Shown here piece by piece: positions 1 through 9,400 of a DNA stretch of 64,000 nucleotides. A program made the position numbers and the translations under genes. The first letter of the stretch is position 1; each line of letters begins with the position of its first letter. The DNA is from Pseudomonas mendocina. Lineage in GTDB: Bacteria > Pseudomonadota > Gammaproteobacteria > Pseudomonadales > Pseudomonadaceae. The stretch spans positions 5,394,001 to 5,458,000 of the forward strand of contig NZ_CP027657.1 of assembly GCF_003008615.1 (NCBI RefSeq), given 5' to 3'. The notes below the pieces were generated by a model. The model made no database searches, was not told where the DNA came from, and saw only the letters and a list, made by a program, of their open reading frames with translations.

Positions 1-1
1 G

Positions 2-814
2 TTGCAGGGCGATGAACTGGCACTCGACGAAGTGCGCCTGCTCTCGCCCATCACCCGTGATCAACAGTTCGTCTGCCAGGGCGCCAACTACCGCCAGCAC
101 ATGATCGAGTCGGGTATGGATCCCGACGTGAAGAACTTCAACATGATCTTCACCAAGGCCACCAGCTGCATCGTTGCGGCGGACAGCGAGCTGATCAAAC
201 CCCGCGAAGTGCGCTTCCTCGACTACGAGATCGAGCTGGGCCTGGTGCTCAAGCGCGAGATCAGCGGCCAGCAGCGCGTGACCGATGCCAACCTGCATGA
301 GTTCGTCGCCGGCGTGGTGATCGTCAACGACTATTCGGCGCGCGACATCCAGATCCCGCAGATGCAGTTCTACAAGGGCAAGAGCTATCGCACCTTCGGC
401 CCGGTCGGCCCCTTCCTCTGCCTGCTCGGCGCCGAGGATATGCACTACCTGAAGAAACTGCAGTTACGCCTGACCGTGAACGGCCAGGTGCGTCAGCAGG
501 ACAGCACGGCCAACCTGGTCTACGGCCCGGCGGAAACCCTAACAGAGCTGTCCGGCGTGCAGGACTTCGTCGCCGGCGACCTGATCGCCACGGGCACGCC
601 GGCCGGTTGTGCCCTGAGCATTCCATCACCCATGAAACAGCGCATCGGCGCCCTGTTGCCGGAGGCCGTGAAATGGAAAGCCTTCCTCAAGGCCCAGGAG
701 GGACGTAGCGCCTATTACCTGAAGAAAGGCGATGTCGTCGAAGCCCGTATCAGCAGCGCCGACGGCCTGATCGACCTGGGCGTACAGCGTAACGTCGTGG
801 TGGAGCAAGCCTGA
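2..814 (+). CDS. FAH-family hydrolase, 5'-truncated by window edge
   Basis: C-terminal 270 residues of a fumarylacetoacetate hydrolase fold protein (2-keto-4-pentenoate hydratase/isomerase/acylpyruvase group). The family's acidic metal ligands are visible in DYEIELGLVL (around visible residue 75) and in the NDYSARDIQ segment (around residue 110), and the conserved TGTPAG loop is near residue 200. The apparent TTG start at base 2 is probably an internal Leu, because these proteins normally have about 50 more N-terminal residues, which would lie upstream. Its stop overlaps the start of the acyl-CoA synthetase (TGATG), so the two are translationally coupled. Such enzymes cleave or isomerise C-C bonds in keto acids; the real substrate cannot be read from sequence. 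Confidence 0.85.
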   Translation: MQGDELALDEVRLLSPITRDQQFVCQGANYRQHMIESGMDPDVKNFNMIFTKATSCIVAADSELIKPREVRFLDYEIELGLVLKREISGQQRVTDANLHEFVAGVVIVNDYSARDIQIPQMQFYKGKSYRTFGPVGPFLCLLGAEDMHYLKKLQLRLTVNGQVRQQDSTANLVYGPAETLTELSGVQDFVAGDLIATGTPAGCALSIPSPMKQRIGALLPEAVKWKAFLKAQEGRSAYYLKKGDVVEARISSADGLIDLGVQRNVVVEQA

Positions 815-2715
815 TGGCCGTCCGTTCCTACTTCGATATCCGCACTCTGGAACAGACGCCGCTGAGTGAGCGCAAACTCGCCGCCAATACCTATGCGGCA
901 CTGCAGCGTTGCGCGATAGACAACGCCACGGCCCCCGCCTTGAGCTTCATGCTCGACGCCAGGCACTTCCAGCGCACCCATGACTGGAACTACGCCGAGC
1001 TGTTCGCCGATATCACCCGCGCCGCCAATGCCTTCCATGCCCTGGGTATCGGTCCTGGTGACGTGGTCGCTTTCCTGCTGCCCAACCTGCCGGAAACCCA
1101 CTTCACCATTTGGGGAGGTGAAGCGGCCGGCATCGTCATGGCCATCAACCCCTTGCTCGAAGCACCACAGATCGCCGAACTGCTGCGGGCCGCCAAGGCC
1201 AAGCTGGTGGTAACCCTGGCGCCCACGCCCGGTAGCGATTTGTGGCCGAAGCTGGCCAGCCAGCTCACCGAGCTGCCCAGCGTGCGCGACATCGTCTGGG
1301 TGAGCATGCGCCCCTACGTCAGCACACTGCCGGGACTCGCGCTGGGCTGGATGGCGCTGCGCGAAAAAGCCCGCCAGCGCGGCCTGCGCATCCATGACCT
1401 GCGCAACCTGATGCGCCAGCAACCGGGTGATCACCTGAAGAGCAGGCGGCAGATTCGCCCAGAAGATCCTTCGTCCTACTTCTGCACCGGCGGCACCACC
1501 GGCCTGCCGAAAATCGCCGTGCGCACGCACCGTTCGGAGGTGTTCAACGCCTGGGCCATGGCTGCCAACATGCAGCCACGCCAGGCCAGCCAGGTGATCT
1601 TCTGCGGCCTGCCGCTGTTTCACGTCAACGGTCAACTGGTCACCGGTCTGATGCCCTGGATGCATGGCGACAAGGTGGTCATCGGTACGCCGCAGGGTTA
1701 TCGCGGGGCCGGTGTGGTCGCCAACTTCTGGGCCATGGTCGAGCATTTCCGCATCAATTTCTTCTCGGGCGTGCCGACGGTCTACTCGTCGCTGCTGCAG
1801 CAGCCGACCGAGGGTTTCGACATCAGCAGCCTGCAATATGCCTTGTGTGGTGCCGCGCCCATGCCGGTCGAGCTGTTCCGCGAGTTCGAGCAGCGCGTGG
1901 GCGTGCGCATCCTGGAGGGCTACGGCCTGACCGAGGGCGCCTGCGTCTCGTCCGTCAATCCACCAGACGGCGAGCGCAAGATAGGTTCCATCGGCCTACG
2001 CCTGGCCTACCAGGACATGCGTGCGGTGATTCTCGACGATAACGGCAGCTACCTGCGTGACGCGGCCCCCGATGAAGTCGGCGTGATCGCCATCCAAGGC
2101 CCCAACGTCTTCGCCGGCTACCTCGAGGCCCAGCACAACAAGGGTGTATGGCTCGACATCAACGGCCAGCGCTGGCTCAACACGGGCGATCTCGGACGCC
2201 AGGACGTGCACGGCTATTTCTGGCTCACCGGACGCAAGAAGGAGCTGATCATCCGCGGTGGACACAACATCGATCCGAAACAGATCGAGGAAGCCCTGCA
2301 GGCCCACCCGGCGGTGGCCCTGGTCGCGGCAGTCGGCTGTCCCGACGCGCATGCGGGCGAAGTGCCGGTGGCCTATGTCCAGCTCACGTCCGGGCAGAAG
2401 GCCGAGCGCGGCGAACTGATGGACTTCGCCTCCCGCCATATCAGCGAACGCGCCGCCATACCCAAGCGCATCGAGATCCTCGAAGCCCTTCCGGTCACTC
2501 CGGTCGGCAAGATCTTCAAGCCAGCCCTGCAGCAGCGCGAGATCGCACGCGTGGTGCAAGAGGAAGCCGCCGAGCTGGGCCTGAAGGATCTCAGCGTCGA
2601 CGTCGTGCAGGACGCTCGGCGCGGCCTGGTGGCACAGGTCGCCGCCGGTCGATGCCAGAAAGCGCTGGCTCAGGCACTTGGCCGGTACAGCTTCCCTATC
2701 GACTGGGTGAGTTGA
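814..2715 (+). CDS. AMP-binding acyl-CoA synthetase
   Basis: ANL-superfamily ligase of 633 residues that should activate a carboxylic acid as acyl-AMP and then acyl-CoA in the cytoplasm. The phosphate loop is YFCTGGTTGLPK at about residue 222, the adenylate-binding GYGLTEG near 370, the hinge GRKKELIIRGG near 472 and the catalytic Lys in PVTPVGKIFK near 565. Start ATG overlaps the FAH gene stop. The C-terminus runs about 60 residues past the A10 Lys. Together with the FAH enzyme and the DUF1302/DUF1329 pair downstream it suggests uptake and CoA-dependent breakdown of a hydrophobic or alicyclic acid; the substrate is unknown. Confidence 0.9.
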   Translation: MAVRSYFDIRTLEQTPLSERKLAANTYAALQRCAIDNATAPALSFMLDARHFQRTHDWNYAELFADITRAANAFHALGIGPGDVVAFLLPNLPETHFTIWGGEAAGIVMAINPLLEAPQIAELLRAAKAKLVVTLAPTPGSDLWPKLASQLTELPSVRDIVWVSMRPYVSTLPGLALGWMALREKARQRGLRIHDLRNLMRQQPGDHLKSRRQIRPEDPSSYFCTGGTTGLPKIAVRTHRSEVFNAWAMAANMQPRQASQVIFCGLPLFHVNGQLVTGLMPWMHGDKVVIGTPQGYRGAGVVANFWAMVEHFRINFFSGVPTVYSSLLQQPTEGFDISSLQYALCGAAPMPVELFREFEQRVGVRILEGYGLTEGACVSSVNPPDGERKIGSIGLRLAYQDMRAVILDDNGSYLRDAAPDEVGVIAIQGPNVFAGYLEAQHNKGVWLDINGQRWLNTGDLGRQDVHGYFWLTGRKKELIIRGGHNIDPKQIEEALQAHPAVALVAAVGCPDAHAGEVPVAYVQLTSGQKAERGELMDFASRHISERAAIPKRIEILEALPVTPVGKIFKPALQQREIARVVQEEAAELGLKDLSVDVVQDARRGLVAQVAAGRCQKALAQALGRYSFPIDWVS

Positions 2716-2852
2716 GCCCAAGCGCTCGCCCCCACCTCCACGCAACCCCATCACTGGCCGGCGCTCCGGGAGCCGGCCACGTGCTCGCTCATCTCCGGAA
2801 AACCCCACGACGCGTAACAGACCAACCCACAAAAACAAGAGGTAGTCACGCA

Positions 2853-4715
2853 ATGAACCCCATCCACCCCACATGGCGGCGAACCCGCCTTGCCGTCGCC
2901 GTCGGATTCACCACTCTCGCCGCCCTTCCGGCCTCGGCAGTGACGTTCAATATCGGTGAGCTCGAAGGCCAGTTCGACTCGACCCTTTCGGTCGGCGCGA
3001 GCTGGGCCCTGCGCAACCCCAAGCAGGAACTGCTCGGCAGCCGCAGCGCCGACGATGGCCGCCGCAACTTCGAGCAAGGCGAAACCTTCTCGAAGATCTT
3101 CAAGGGTATTCACGACCTGGAGCTCAAGTACGGTGACAGCGGCGTGTTCGTACGCGGCAAGTACTGGTACGACTTCGAACTCAAGGACGAGAGCCGCCCA
3201 TTCAAGGACATCGACGATAACGGGCGCAACGAAGGCGCCAAGTCCTCGGGAGCCGAGCTGCTCGACGCCTTCCTCTACCACAGCTACATGATCGGCGACC
3301 TGCCCGGCACCGTGCGCCTCGGCAAGCAGGTGGTGAGCTGGGGGGAAAGCACCTTCATCCAGGGCGGTATCAACTCCATCAACCCCGTGGATGTCGCCGC
3401 CTTCCGCCGCCCTGGCGCGGAAATCAAGGAGGGCCTGATCCCGGTGAACATGTTCTTCGTCTCGCAGAACCTCACCGAGAACCTCTCCGCGGAAGGCTTC
3501 TATCAACTGGACTGGGAGCAGACCGTACTCGACAACTGCGGCACCTTCTTCTCCCAGACCGATGTCATGGCCGACGGCTGCAACAGCCTGACAGCTGGCC
3601 CGGTGATCAACCAGAACGCCTCTGCCGTCGCCGCGCTATCACCTTTCGGCGTCCAGCTTTCCGACGAAGGTATCGTGATCCCCCGCAGCGCCGATCACAA
3701 CGCACGCGACAGCGGTCAATGGGGCATGGCGTTGCGCTGGTTCGCTCCCGAGCTGAACAGCGAGTTCGCCGGCTACTTCATCAACTATCACAGCCGCCAG
3801 CCCTACTTCAGCGTGACCAGCGGCCCCAACGCCACCGATACCACGTTCGCCTCGCAACTGTGCGCCAACCTCTCCATTCCGGCACTCGGCTGCTCCAGCT
3901 TCCTCGGCAGCGAGGCCGGGCAAAGCCTTGCCCAGGCCTACCGGCTGGGTACCTCGCGTTATTTCGCCGCCTATCCGGAGGATATCCGCCTCTATGGCCT
4001 GAGCTTCAGTACCAGCCTCGACAGCGGCACCACCCTGGCCGGCGAAATCAGCTACCGCCCGAACATGCCTGTGCAGATCAACCCGGTGGACTTGACCAGC
4101 GCCGTGATCGGCGTGTCAGCGATCACTCCGGTGCTCTCCTCGGGTGACGTCACGCTAACCAACGACCAGGACATCTATGGCTACCGACGCAAGGAAGTCA
4201 CCCAGGCGCAGGTCACCGCCACGCATTTCTTCGACCAGGTGATGGGCGCCGACCGCGTCACGCTGATCGGCGAGGCCGGCATGACCTGGGTCGGAGGCCT
4301 GGAGGGCAAGGGCGGCACGCGCTATGGCCGCAGCACCATCTACGGCCAAGGCCAGCTCTACCCAAGCAATGCCACTTGCACCAGCCTGACCAACGCAGCC
4401 GCACCCGAGAACTGCACCGACGACGGCTACGTCACCCGCACCTCCTGGGGCTATCGCCTGCGTGCCATCTGGGAATACAGCAACCTGATCCCGGGCGTGC
4501 AGCTCAATCCCAGCCTGGCCTGGTCGCATGACGTCAAGGGCTACGGCCCCGAGCCCGGCTTCAACGAGGGCTCCAAGGCCGTCAGCGTCGGCCTCGATGC
4601 CACCTACCTGAGCACCTACACCGCCAGCCTGTCCTACACCGACTACTTCGGCGGTGATTACAACGTGAACGCAGACCGCGACTTCGTCGCGCTGAGTTTC
4701 GGCGTGTCCTTCTAA
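2853..4715 (+). CDS. DUF1302 family outer-membrane protein
   Basis: 620-residue exported protein. I place the start at ATG 2853, behind an AGAGG-type ribosome site, because it gives a clean signal peptide (Arg-rich n-region, hydrophobic core, cleavage after LPASA); the open frame further upstream only shadows the synthetase gene. The mature protein has alternating beta-strand character, many Tyr/Trp/Gly residues and a C-terminal aromatic residue (FGVSF), typical of an outer-membrane barrel. DUF1302 proteins usually sit beside DUF1329 proteins in Pseudomonas catabolic clusters, as here (13 bp gap). A role in substrate uptake across the outer membrane is inferred from context; there is no direct functional motif. 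Confidence 0.88.
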   Translation: MNPIHPTWRRTRLAVAVGFTTLAALPASAVTFNIGELEGQFDSTLSVGASWALRNPKQELLGSRSADDGRRNFEQGETFSKIFKGIHDLELKYGDSGVFVRGKYWYDFELKDESRPFKDIDDNGRNEGAKSSGAELLDAFLYHSYMIGDLPGTVRLGKQVVSWGESTFIQGGINSINPVDVAAFRRPGAEIKEGLIPVNMFFVSQNLTENLSAEGFYQLDWEQTVLDNCGTFFSQTDVMADGCNSLTAGPVINQNASAVAALSPFGVQLSDEGIVIPRSADHNARDSGQWGMALRWFAPELNSEFAGYFINYHSRQPYFSVTSGPNATDTTFASQLCANLSIPALGCSSFLGSEAGQSLAQAYRLGTSRYFAAYPEDIRLYGLSFSTSLDSGTTLAGEISYRPNMPVQINPVDLTSAVIGVSAITPVLSSGDVTLTNDQDIYGYRRKEVTQAQVTATHFFDQVMGADRVTLIGEAGMTWVGGLEGKGGTRYGRSTIYGQGQLYPSNATCTSLTNAAAPENCTDDGYVTRTSWGYRLRAIWEYSNLIPGVQLNPSLAWSHDVKGYGPEPGFNEGSKAVSVGLDATYLSTYTASLSYTDYFGGDYNVNADRDFVALSFGVSF

Positions 4716-4728
4716 GCGGAGAAAAACA

Positions 4729-6084
4729 ATGAAAATATCGCCTTTGATTCTTGCCTTGCTGATCACGCTGAGCGGCAGTGCCCATGCTGCCGTCACTGCC
4801 GAGCAGGCTGCGGCGCTGGACAGCGACCTGACGCCCACCGGAGCCGAGCGTGCCGGCAATGCCGATGGTTCCATCCCGGCCTGGACGGGTGGTTTGCCGA
4901 AAAACGCGGGGGCGGTGGACGCCGCAGGCTTTCTCAGCGACCCATTCGCCGCCGAACAACCACTCTTCGTCATTACCGCCCAGAACGCCGAGCAATACCG
5001 TGAGCAACTGAGCCAGGGGCAACTGGCGATGTTCAAGCGTTATCCGGGCAGTTATCGCCTGCGCGTGTTTCCCACCCATCGCAGCGCGGCGCTGCCGGAG
5101 GAGGCCTACCAGGCCATCGCCCGCAACGCCCGCACCACTACCCTGGTCAGCGGTGGCAACGGCCTGCAGAACTTCGATGTCGCTATCCCCTTCCCGATCC
5201 CGCAGAACGGCATGGAGGTGCTGTGGAACCACATCACCCGCTACCGCGGTGGCAGCGTCAAACGCACCCATGTGCAGGCCACGCCACTGGCCAATGGCAC
5301 CTTCACGCCGGTCTATTTCAAGCAGCAGTTCAGCTACCGCGACAAGATCAAGGGCTTCGATCCGCAGAACCCCGGCAACGTGCTGTTCTACTACAAGCAA
5401 CTGGTGACCGCGCCAGCGCGCCTGGCCGGTGACGTGGTGCTGGTTCACGAGACGCTCGACCAGGTCAAGGAGCCGCGCATGTCATGGATCTACAACGCCG
5501 GCCAGCGTCGCGTGCGCCGTGCCCCGCAGATCGCCTACGACGGCCCTTACCCGGCCTCCGAAGGTCAGCGCGTGGCGGACAACCTAGACATGTTCAACGG
5601 CGCGCCGGATCGCTACGAATGGAAGCTGCTCGGCAAGAAGGAGCTGTACATCCCCTACAACAATTACCTGCTCGACTCGCCACAGGCCAAGTACGCCGAC
5701 CTGGTCAAGGCGGGGCACATCAACCCTGACCTGACCCGCTACGAGAAACATCGAGTGTGGGTGGTCGAGGCCACCCTCAAGCCGGGTGAACGTCATATCT
5801 ATGCCAAGCGTACGCTGTACTTCGATGAAGACACCTGGCAGATCGCGCTGGCCGACCACTACGACGCACGCGGCATGCTGTGGCGAGTCGCCGAAGGCTT
5901 CCAGACCTATCGCTACGACCTGCAGGTTCCCTGGCTGGGTGTAGAGGCGCTGTACGACCTCATCAACGGTCGCTACATCGTCTCCGGAATGCGCAACGAA
6001 GAGCGCGACCCCATGGAGTTCGGTCAAGAGTCGCTGGCGGCCGAATACACGCCAACGGCTCTGCGCAATGCAGGTGTGCGCTAG
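4729..6084 (+). CDS. DUF1329 family exported protein
   Basis: 451-residue protein with a signal peptide (core LLITLSGSAHAA, cleavage near residue 21) and the DUF1329 hallmarks: LTPTGAERAGNADGSIPAW right after the signal, the NYLLDSP region near residue 310 and RTLYFDEDTWQI near 365. The fold is thought to be a LolA/LolB-like half barrel that could carry a hydrophobic ligand in the periplasm. Last gene of the operon beginning left of the window; a terminator follows at once. The direct adjacency to DUF1302 argues that the two act together. Confidence 0.88.
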   Translation: MKISPLILALLITLSGSAHAAVTAEQAAALDSDLTPTGAERAGNADGSIPAWTGGLPKNAGAVDAAGFLSDPFAAEQPLFVITAQNAEQYREQLSQGQLAMFKRYPGSYRLRVFPTHRSAALPEEAYQAIARNARTTTLVSGGNGLQNFDVAIPFPIPQNGMEVLWNHITRYRGGSVKRTHVQATPLANGTFTPVYFKQQFSYRDKIKGFDPQNPGNVLFYYKQLVTAPARLAGDVVLVHETLDQVKEPRMSWIYNAGQRRVRRAPQIAYDGPYPASEGQRVADNLDMFNGAPDRYEWKLLGKKELYIPYNNYLLDSPQAKYADLVKAGHINPDLTRYEKHRVWVVEATLKPGERHIYAKRTLYFDEDTWQIALADHYDARGMLWRVAEGFQTYRYDLQVPWLGVEALYDLINGRYIVSGMRNEERDPMEFGQESLAAEYTPTALRNAGVR

Positions 6085-6107
6085 CTGCCACGCCCTCCTC
6101 CTCGATG

Positions 6108-6138
6108 AAACGGCCGCACTCTCCAGAGCGGTCGTTTT
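6108..6138 (+). terminator. Rho-independent terminator after DUF1329 gene
   Basis: AAACGGCCG and CGGTCGTTT arms (one G-U pair) enclose an inner CTCT/AGAG stem; the downstream arm ends in TTTT. It lies about 25 bp after the stop of the catabolic operon. Confidence 0.75.
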
Positions 6139-6275
6139 ACTGCGTCATTGATGAGGTCGCCCATTGACCAGCCTGAGGCAAGGAACCGATGCACGAGCAG
6201 GCGCGGCCTGGGCAGATGTGCAATTCCAGACAAGGGAGCCTGCCTGATGAAGCTCACGTGTGGCTCCCCAGGAAA

Positions 6276-6291
6276 TGAAACGACCGTTTCA
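6276..6291. promoter_or_regulatory. Palindrome TGAAACG-N2-CGTTTCA in adhesin upstream region
   Basis: Perfect 7-bp inverted repeat with a 2-bp spacer, 15 bp before the FNR/Anr-type box and about 205 bp before the exoprotein start. Dyad size suits a dimeric repressor or activator; the binding protein is unknown. The rest of the 411-bp gap 6085-6495 holds the terminator, this site, the Anr-type box and nothing else I recognise. Confidence 0.4.
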
Positions 6292-6305
6292 AATCGGCGT
6301 TTTCT

Positions 6306-6319
6306 TTGATTCAGATCAA
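6306..6319. promoter_or_regulatory. Perfect FNR/Anr-type box (TTGAT-N4-ATCAA)
   Basis: TTGATTCAGATCAA matches the FNR/Anr/Dnr consensus at all ten specified positions. It lies 176 bp upstream of the exoprotein ATG, in the only intergenic region that could drive the two-partner secretion operon. Anr and Dnr activate genes at low oxygen or with nitric oxide in Pseudomonas; control of this operon by them is an inference from the motif. Confidence 0.6.
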
Positions 6320-6495
6320 GAAAACAGGCCAATTTCACGAAATAGAATCACGCCCGAACCAATTCCCGTGAGCGACTCACAGTGCCAGGTGATCACCGCT
6401 AACAACCACTAACCCAGCAATCCACCAGTCCCGCACTGGTGTGGCACATGGAATACGAGCACCCCGGGTTTTCTTCACTTCTGTCGAGGGAAACC

Positions 6496-9400
6496 ATGAT
6501 GAAACACAACCATCTTGCTTTTCTTCTGGCCAGCCCTCTGGCCATCGCCATAGCCTCCGCGGCCAACGGCGCCCATGAAATCGAGCAAATCGCCAACCAC
6601 AGCGGCAGCCTTCCCGAGGGCGGCCAGGTGATCGGCGGCCAGGCCACCATCACTCAGCATGGCAACCAAATGGACGTGAACACGTCCACGCACCGCACGA
6701 CCATCAATTGGCAACGCTTCAACGTCGGCCCTGACAACAGGATCACGTTCACCCAGCCTGACGGAAAATCCATCACGCTCAACCGAGTTCTCGGCGGCGA
6801 CCCGTCGAAGATCTACGGGGCCATCACATCCAACGGCCAACTGATCCTGGTCAACCCCAACGGCATCATGTTCGGGCCCAACTCCCACGTTTCCTCCAGC
6901 GCACTGGTGGCAAGTGCCGGCTTCCTCACCGAAGAACAAGCCAGGCAATTCGCCGAGACTGGCAAGCTGGACATTCACCTCACCGGCTCCGTCGACCACC
7001 AGGGCTCCATCACCGTGCACGACAACGGCATGGTCGCCCTGCTCGGCGCCCAGGTGAACAACGCCGGCGTGATCGAAGCCCATAAGGGTACGGTTCAACT
7101 TGCCACCGGGCCAAAAGCCGCTCTGGACTTCTACGGCGACGGCCTGCTGAACATCGCCATCGACGGCGAGCCCGGGGCAAGTGACAGTGTCAACGCAGAC
7201 GTGAGCGGCGGCGTGCGCAACACTGGCGAGATCGACGTCGGCAACGGCACCGTCGCCATGAGTGCGGGTCGGGCAGCCAAGCACCTCGACTCGGTGATTC
7301 ACATCGGCGGCGCTGTCATTGCCGACTCCGTGAGCGAAGACGGCGGTACCATCGTTCTGGCCAATGCAGCGAAAACCGATGTCACCGGCCACCTCAGCGC
7401 CAAGGGCGTTAACGGCGGTGAAATCCGGGTTCTCGGTGACGAAGTGAATGTCGCTGGCAGCGCACAGATCGACGCCAGTGGCACGCAGGCTGCAGGTGGC
7501 AAGGTGCTGGTGGGCGGCAGCTACCAGGGCAAAGGCAGCGAGCCGGCAGCCAGCCGCACCACGGTGGCCGAAGGCGCCCAGCTCAAGGCGGACGGCAAGA
7601 CCGATGGCGGCCAGGTGGTGGTCTGGAGTGACGGCAAAACCCACTTTGCTGGCAGCGCCAGCGCCCAGGGCGAACGCAAGGGTGGCGTGGTCGAGACCTC
7701 CGGCAAGCAGCTGACCATCGCCCCGCAGGCCCAGGTCAATGCCAGCGGTGGTCAGGCTTCAGGCAAATGGCTGCTCGATCCGCAAACCGTGAACATCGAG
7801 GCAGAAGGCGGCGCTCCCGGCAGCGGTACGGTGGCCGCTAGCGCAATTGCCTCGGCCCTGAAGAACAACGACGTGGAAATCAACGCCGAGAAGCGTATCA
7901 ACGTCAACGCAGCGATCATCGCTCAGGACGCCGGTTATCACACGCTGCGCCTGCTGGCCGACGGCACGGTCGCCCCGGTGAGCGTCTACAACGACAGCAG
8001 CGATCCTTTCGCCGATGCCAAGCGCAACGACAGCGGCTCCGTCTACATCAATGCGCCGATCCTGCTCAAGGATGGGCACCTGTATATTGCCGCCAGCGGC
8101 GACGTACTGCTCAACAACACCACCGGCACGCAGTCCGGCGATGCCGGCTACCTGGGCCGGGCGATCATCGATGTCGGCAACGGCACCATCTGGATCAAGA
8201 CCTCCAATAGCGCCTCGGTCATCCAGCAGCAGGGCACCGCGCTGATCGGCAAGAACGTGGCCGTGGAAGGTGCCAGCGTGCTGCTCGACAGCTCGCTCAA
8301 CCATGCTGGCACGCTGGCTGGCAAGGCCAGCAATGGCAAGTTCATCTACAACCAGACCTCCAGCGATGGCGTGCACACCGGCAAGGTGCAGGTCACCCAC
8401 GATGGCGTCACTGAAACCCAGGACGGCGTCAGCTCTTCGGCCATCGCCAAGCTGGGCGAGCACTGGATGTGGGAACGCACCGGCGAAGAGCCGCACCACC
8501 TCACCATCGACGAAAGCACGCCGTTCCAGTACCTGGTCTTCGAGGCGCTGGAATACGTCGATCACAAGAACCATAAGCCGATCGCCGGCGACCGAACCGA
8601 CTCGGACTACTGGGTGTCGTCGCTGACCTTCAAGAACGCCGCCACAGGCGACGTGTGGGTTGTGTCCTCGAACCCGGCCGTGGCCAGCGGCATGTCCGTC
8701 ACTCGCAATGGCGAAGCCACCAGCGAGCTGCCACCGGGCTTTGCTCTGGGCACCCCGCAAGGCACCGTGACGGCTTCCACTCAGGGCTGGGGTGTCACTG
8801 ACGGTAAAGGCGACGAGGGCAACAAAGCGGCTTCCAACGCGATCAACCGCAATGGTGCCAAGAACGCATCGGATCAGTTGGTCGTGGATCTGGGCACCAG
8901 CACCTCCAGCGTAGTCGCCGAGGCCAATGACCTGTGGCACTCGGGCAACAAGTACGAGAGCGGCGTCGTCAGCTTCCTGGGCGAGAAGGACACCAGCCAG
9001 GACGGTGGCGTGACGCTCAAATCCCAGACCGCACAACTGGAAGGTAAGATCGCCGATGCTCAGCGCGAGTACGGTGATGCCAACCCCGACTTCACCGCCA
9101 GCGTCGGACTGCCGGAAAATGCCTCCGACAACAGCAAGGCGGTCAAGGGCGTGGACGACTTCGTCGACCGCCAACTGCAGCAGGATCGCTTCGACGTCAA
9201 GGTCACCCCGAGCACCGACGCCACCGCCAGCTCCGCTGTCGGCGACTACAAGGTCGGCGGCAACATCGATGCCAGCGGCTATGCCGGCCAGCGCTACCAG
9301 GCCTCGGTCAAGGAAGGGACGCTGCATGTCACCCCAGCCGAGCTCACCGTCTCCGCCAATGACAAACAGAAGGTTTATGGCGACGCCGACCCGGCCCTCG

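Noticed and set aside
715..1836. 373-codon minus-strand open frame
   Set aside because: Antisense to the acyl-CoA synthetase; His/Gln/Gly-rich shadow composition.
2148..2852. Extended N-terminus of the DUF1302 gene
   Set aside because: It overlaps the acyl-CoA synthetase and lacks a start; the signal peptide at 2853 is clear.
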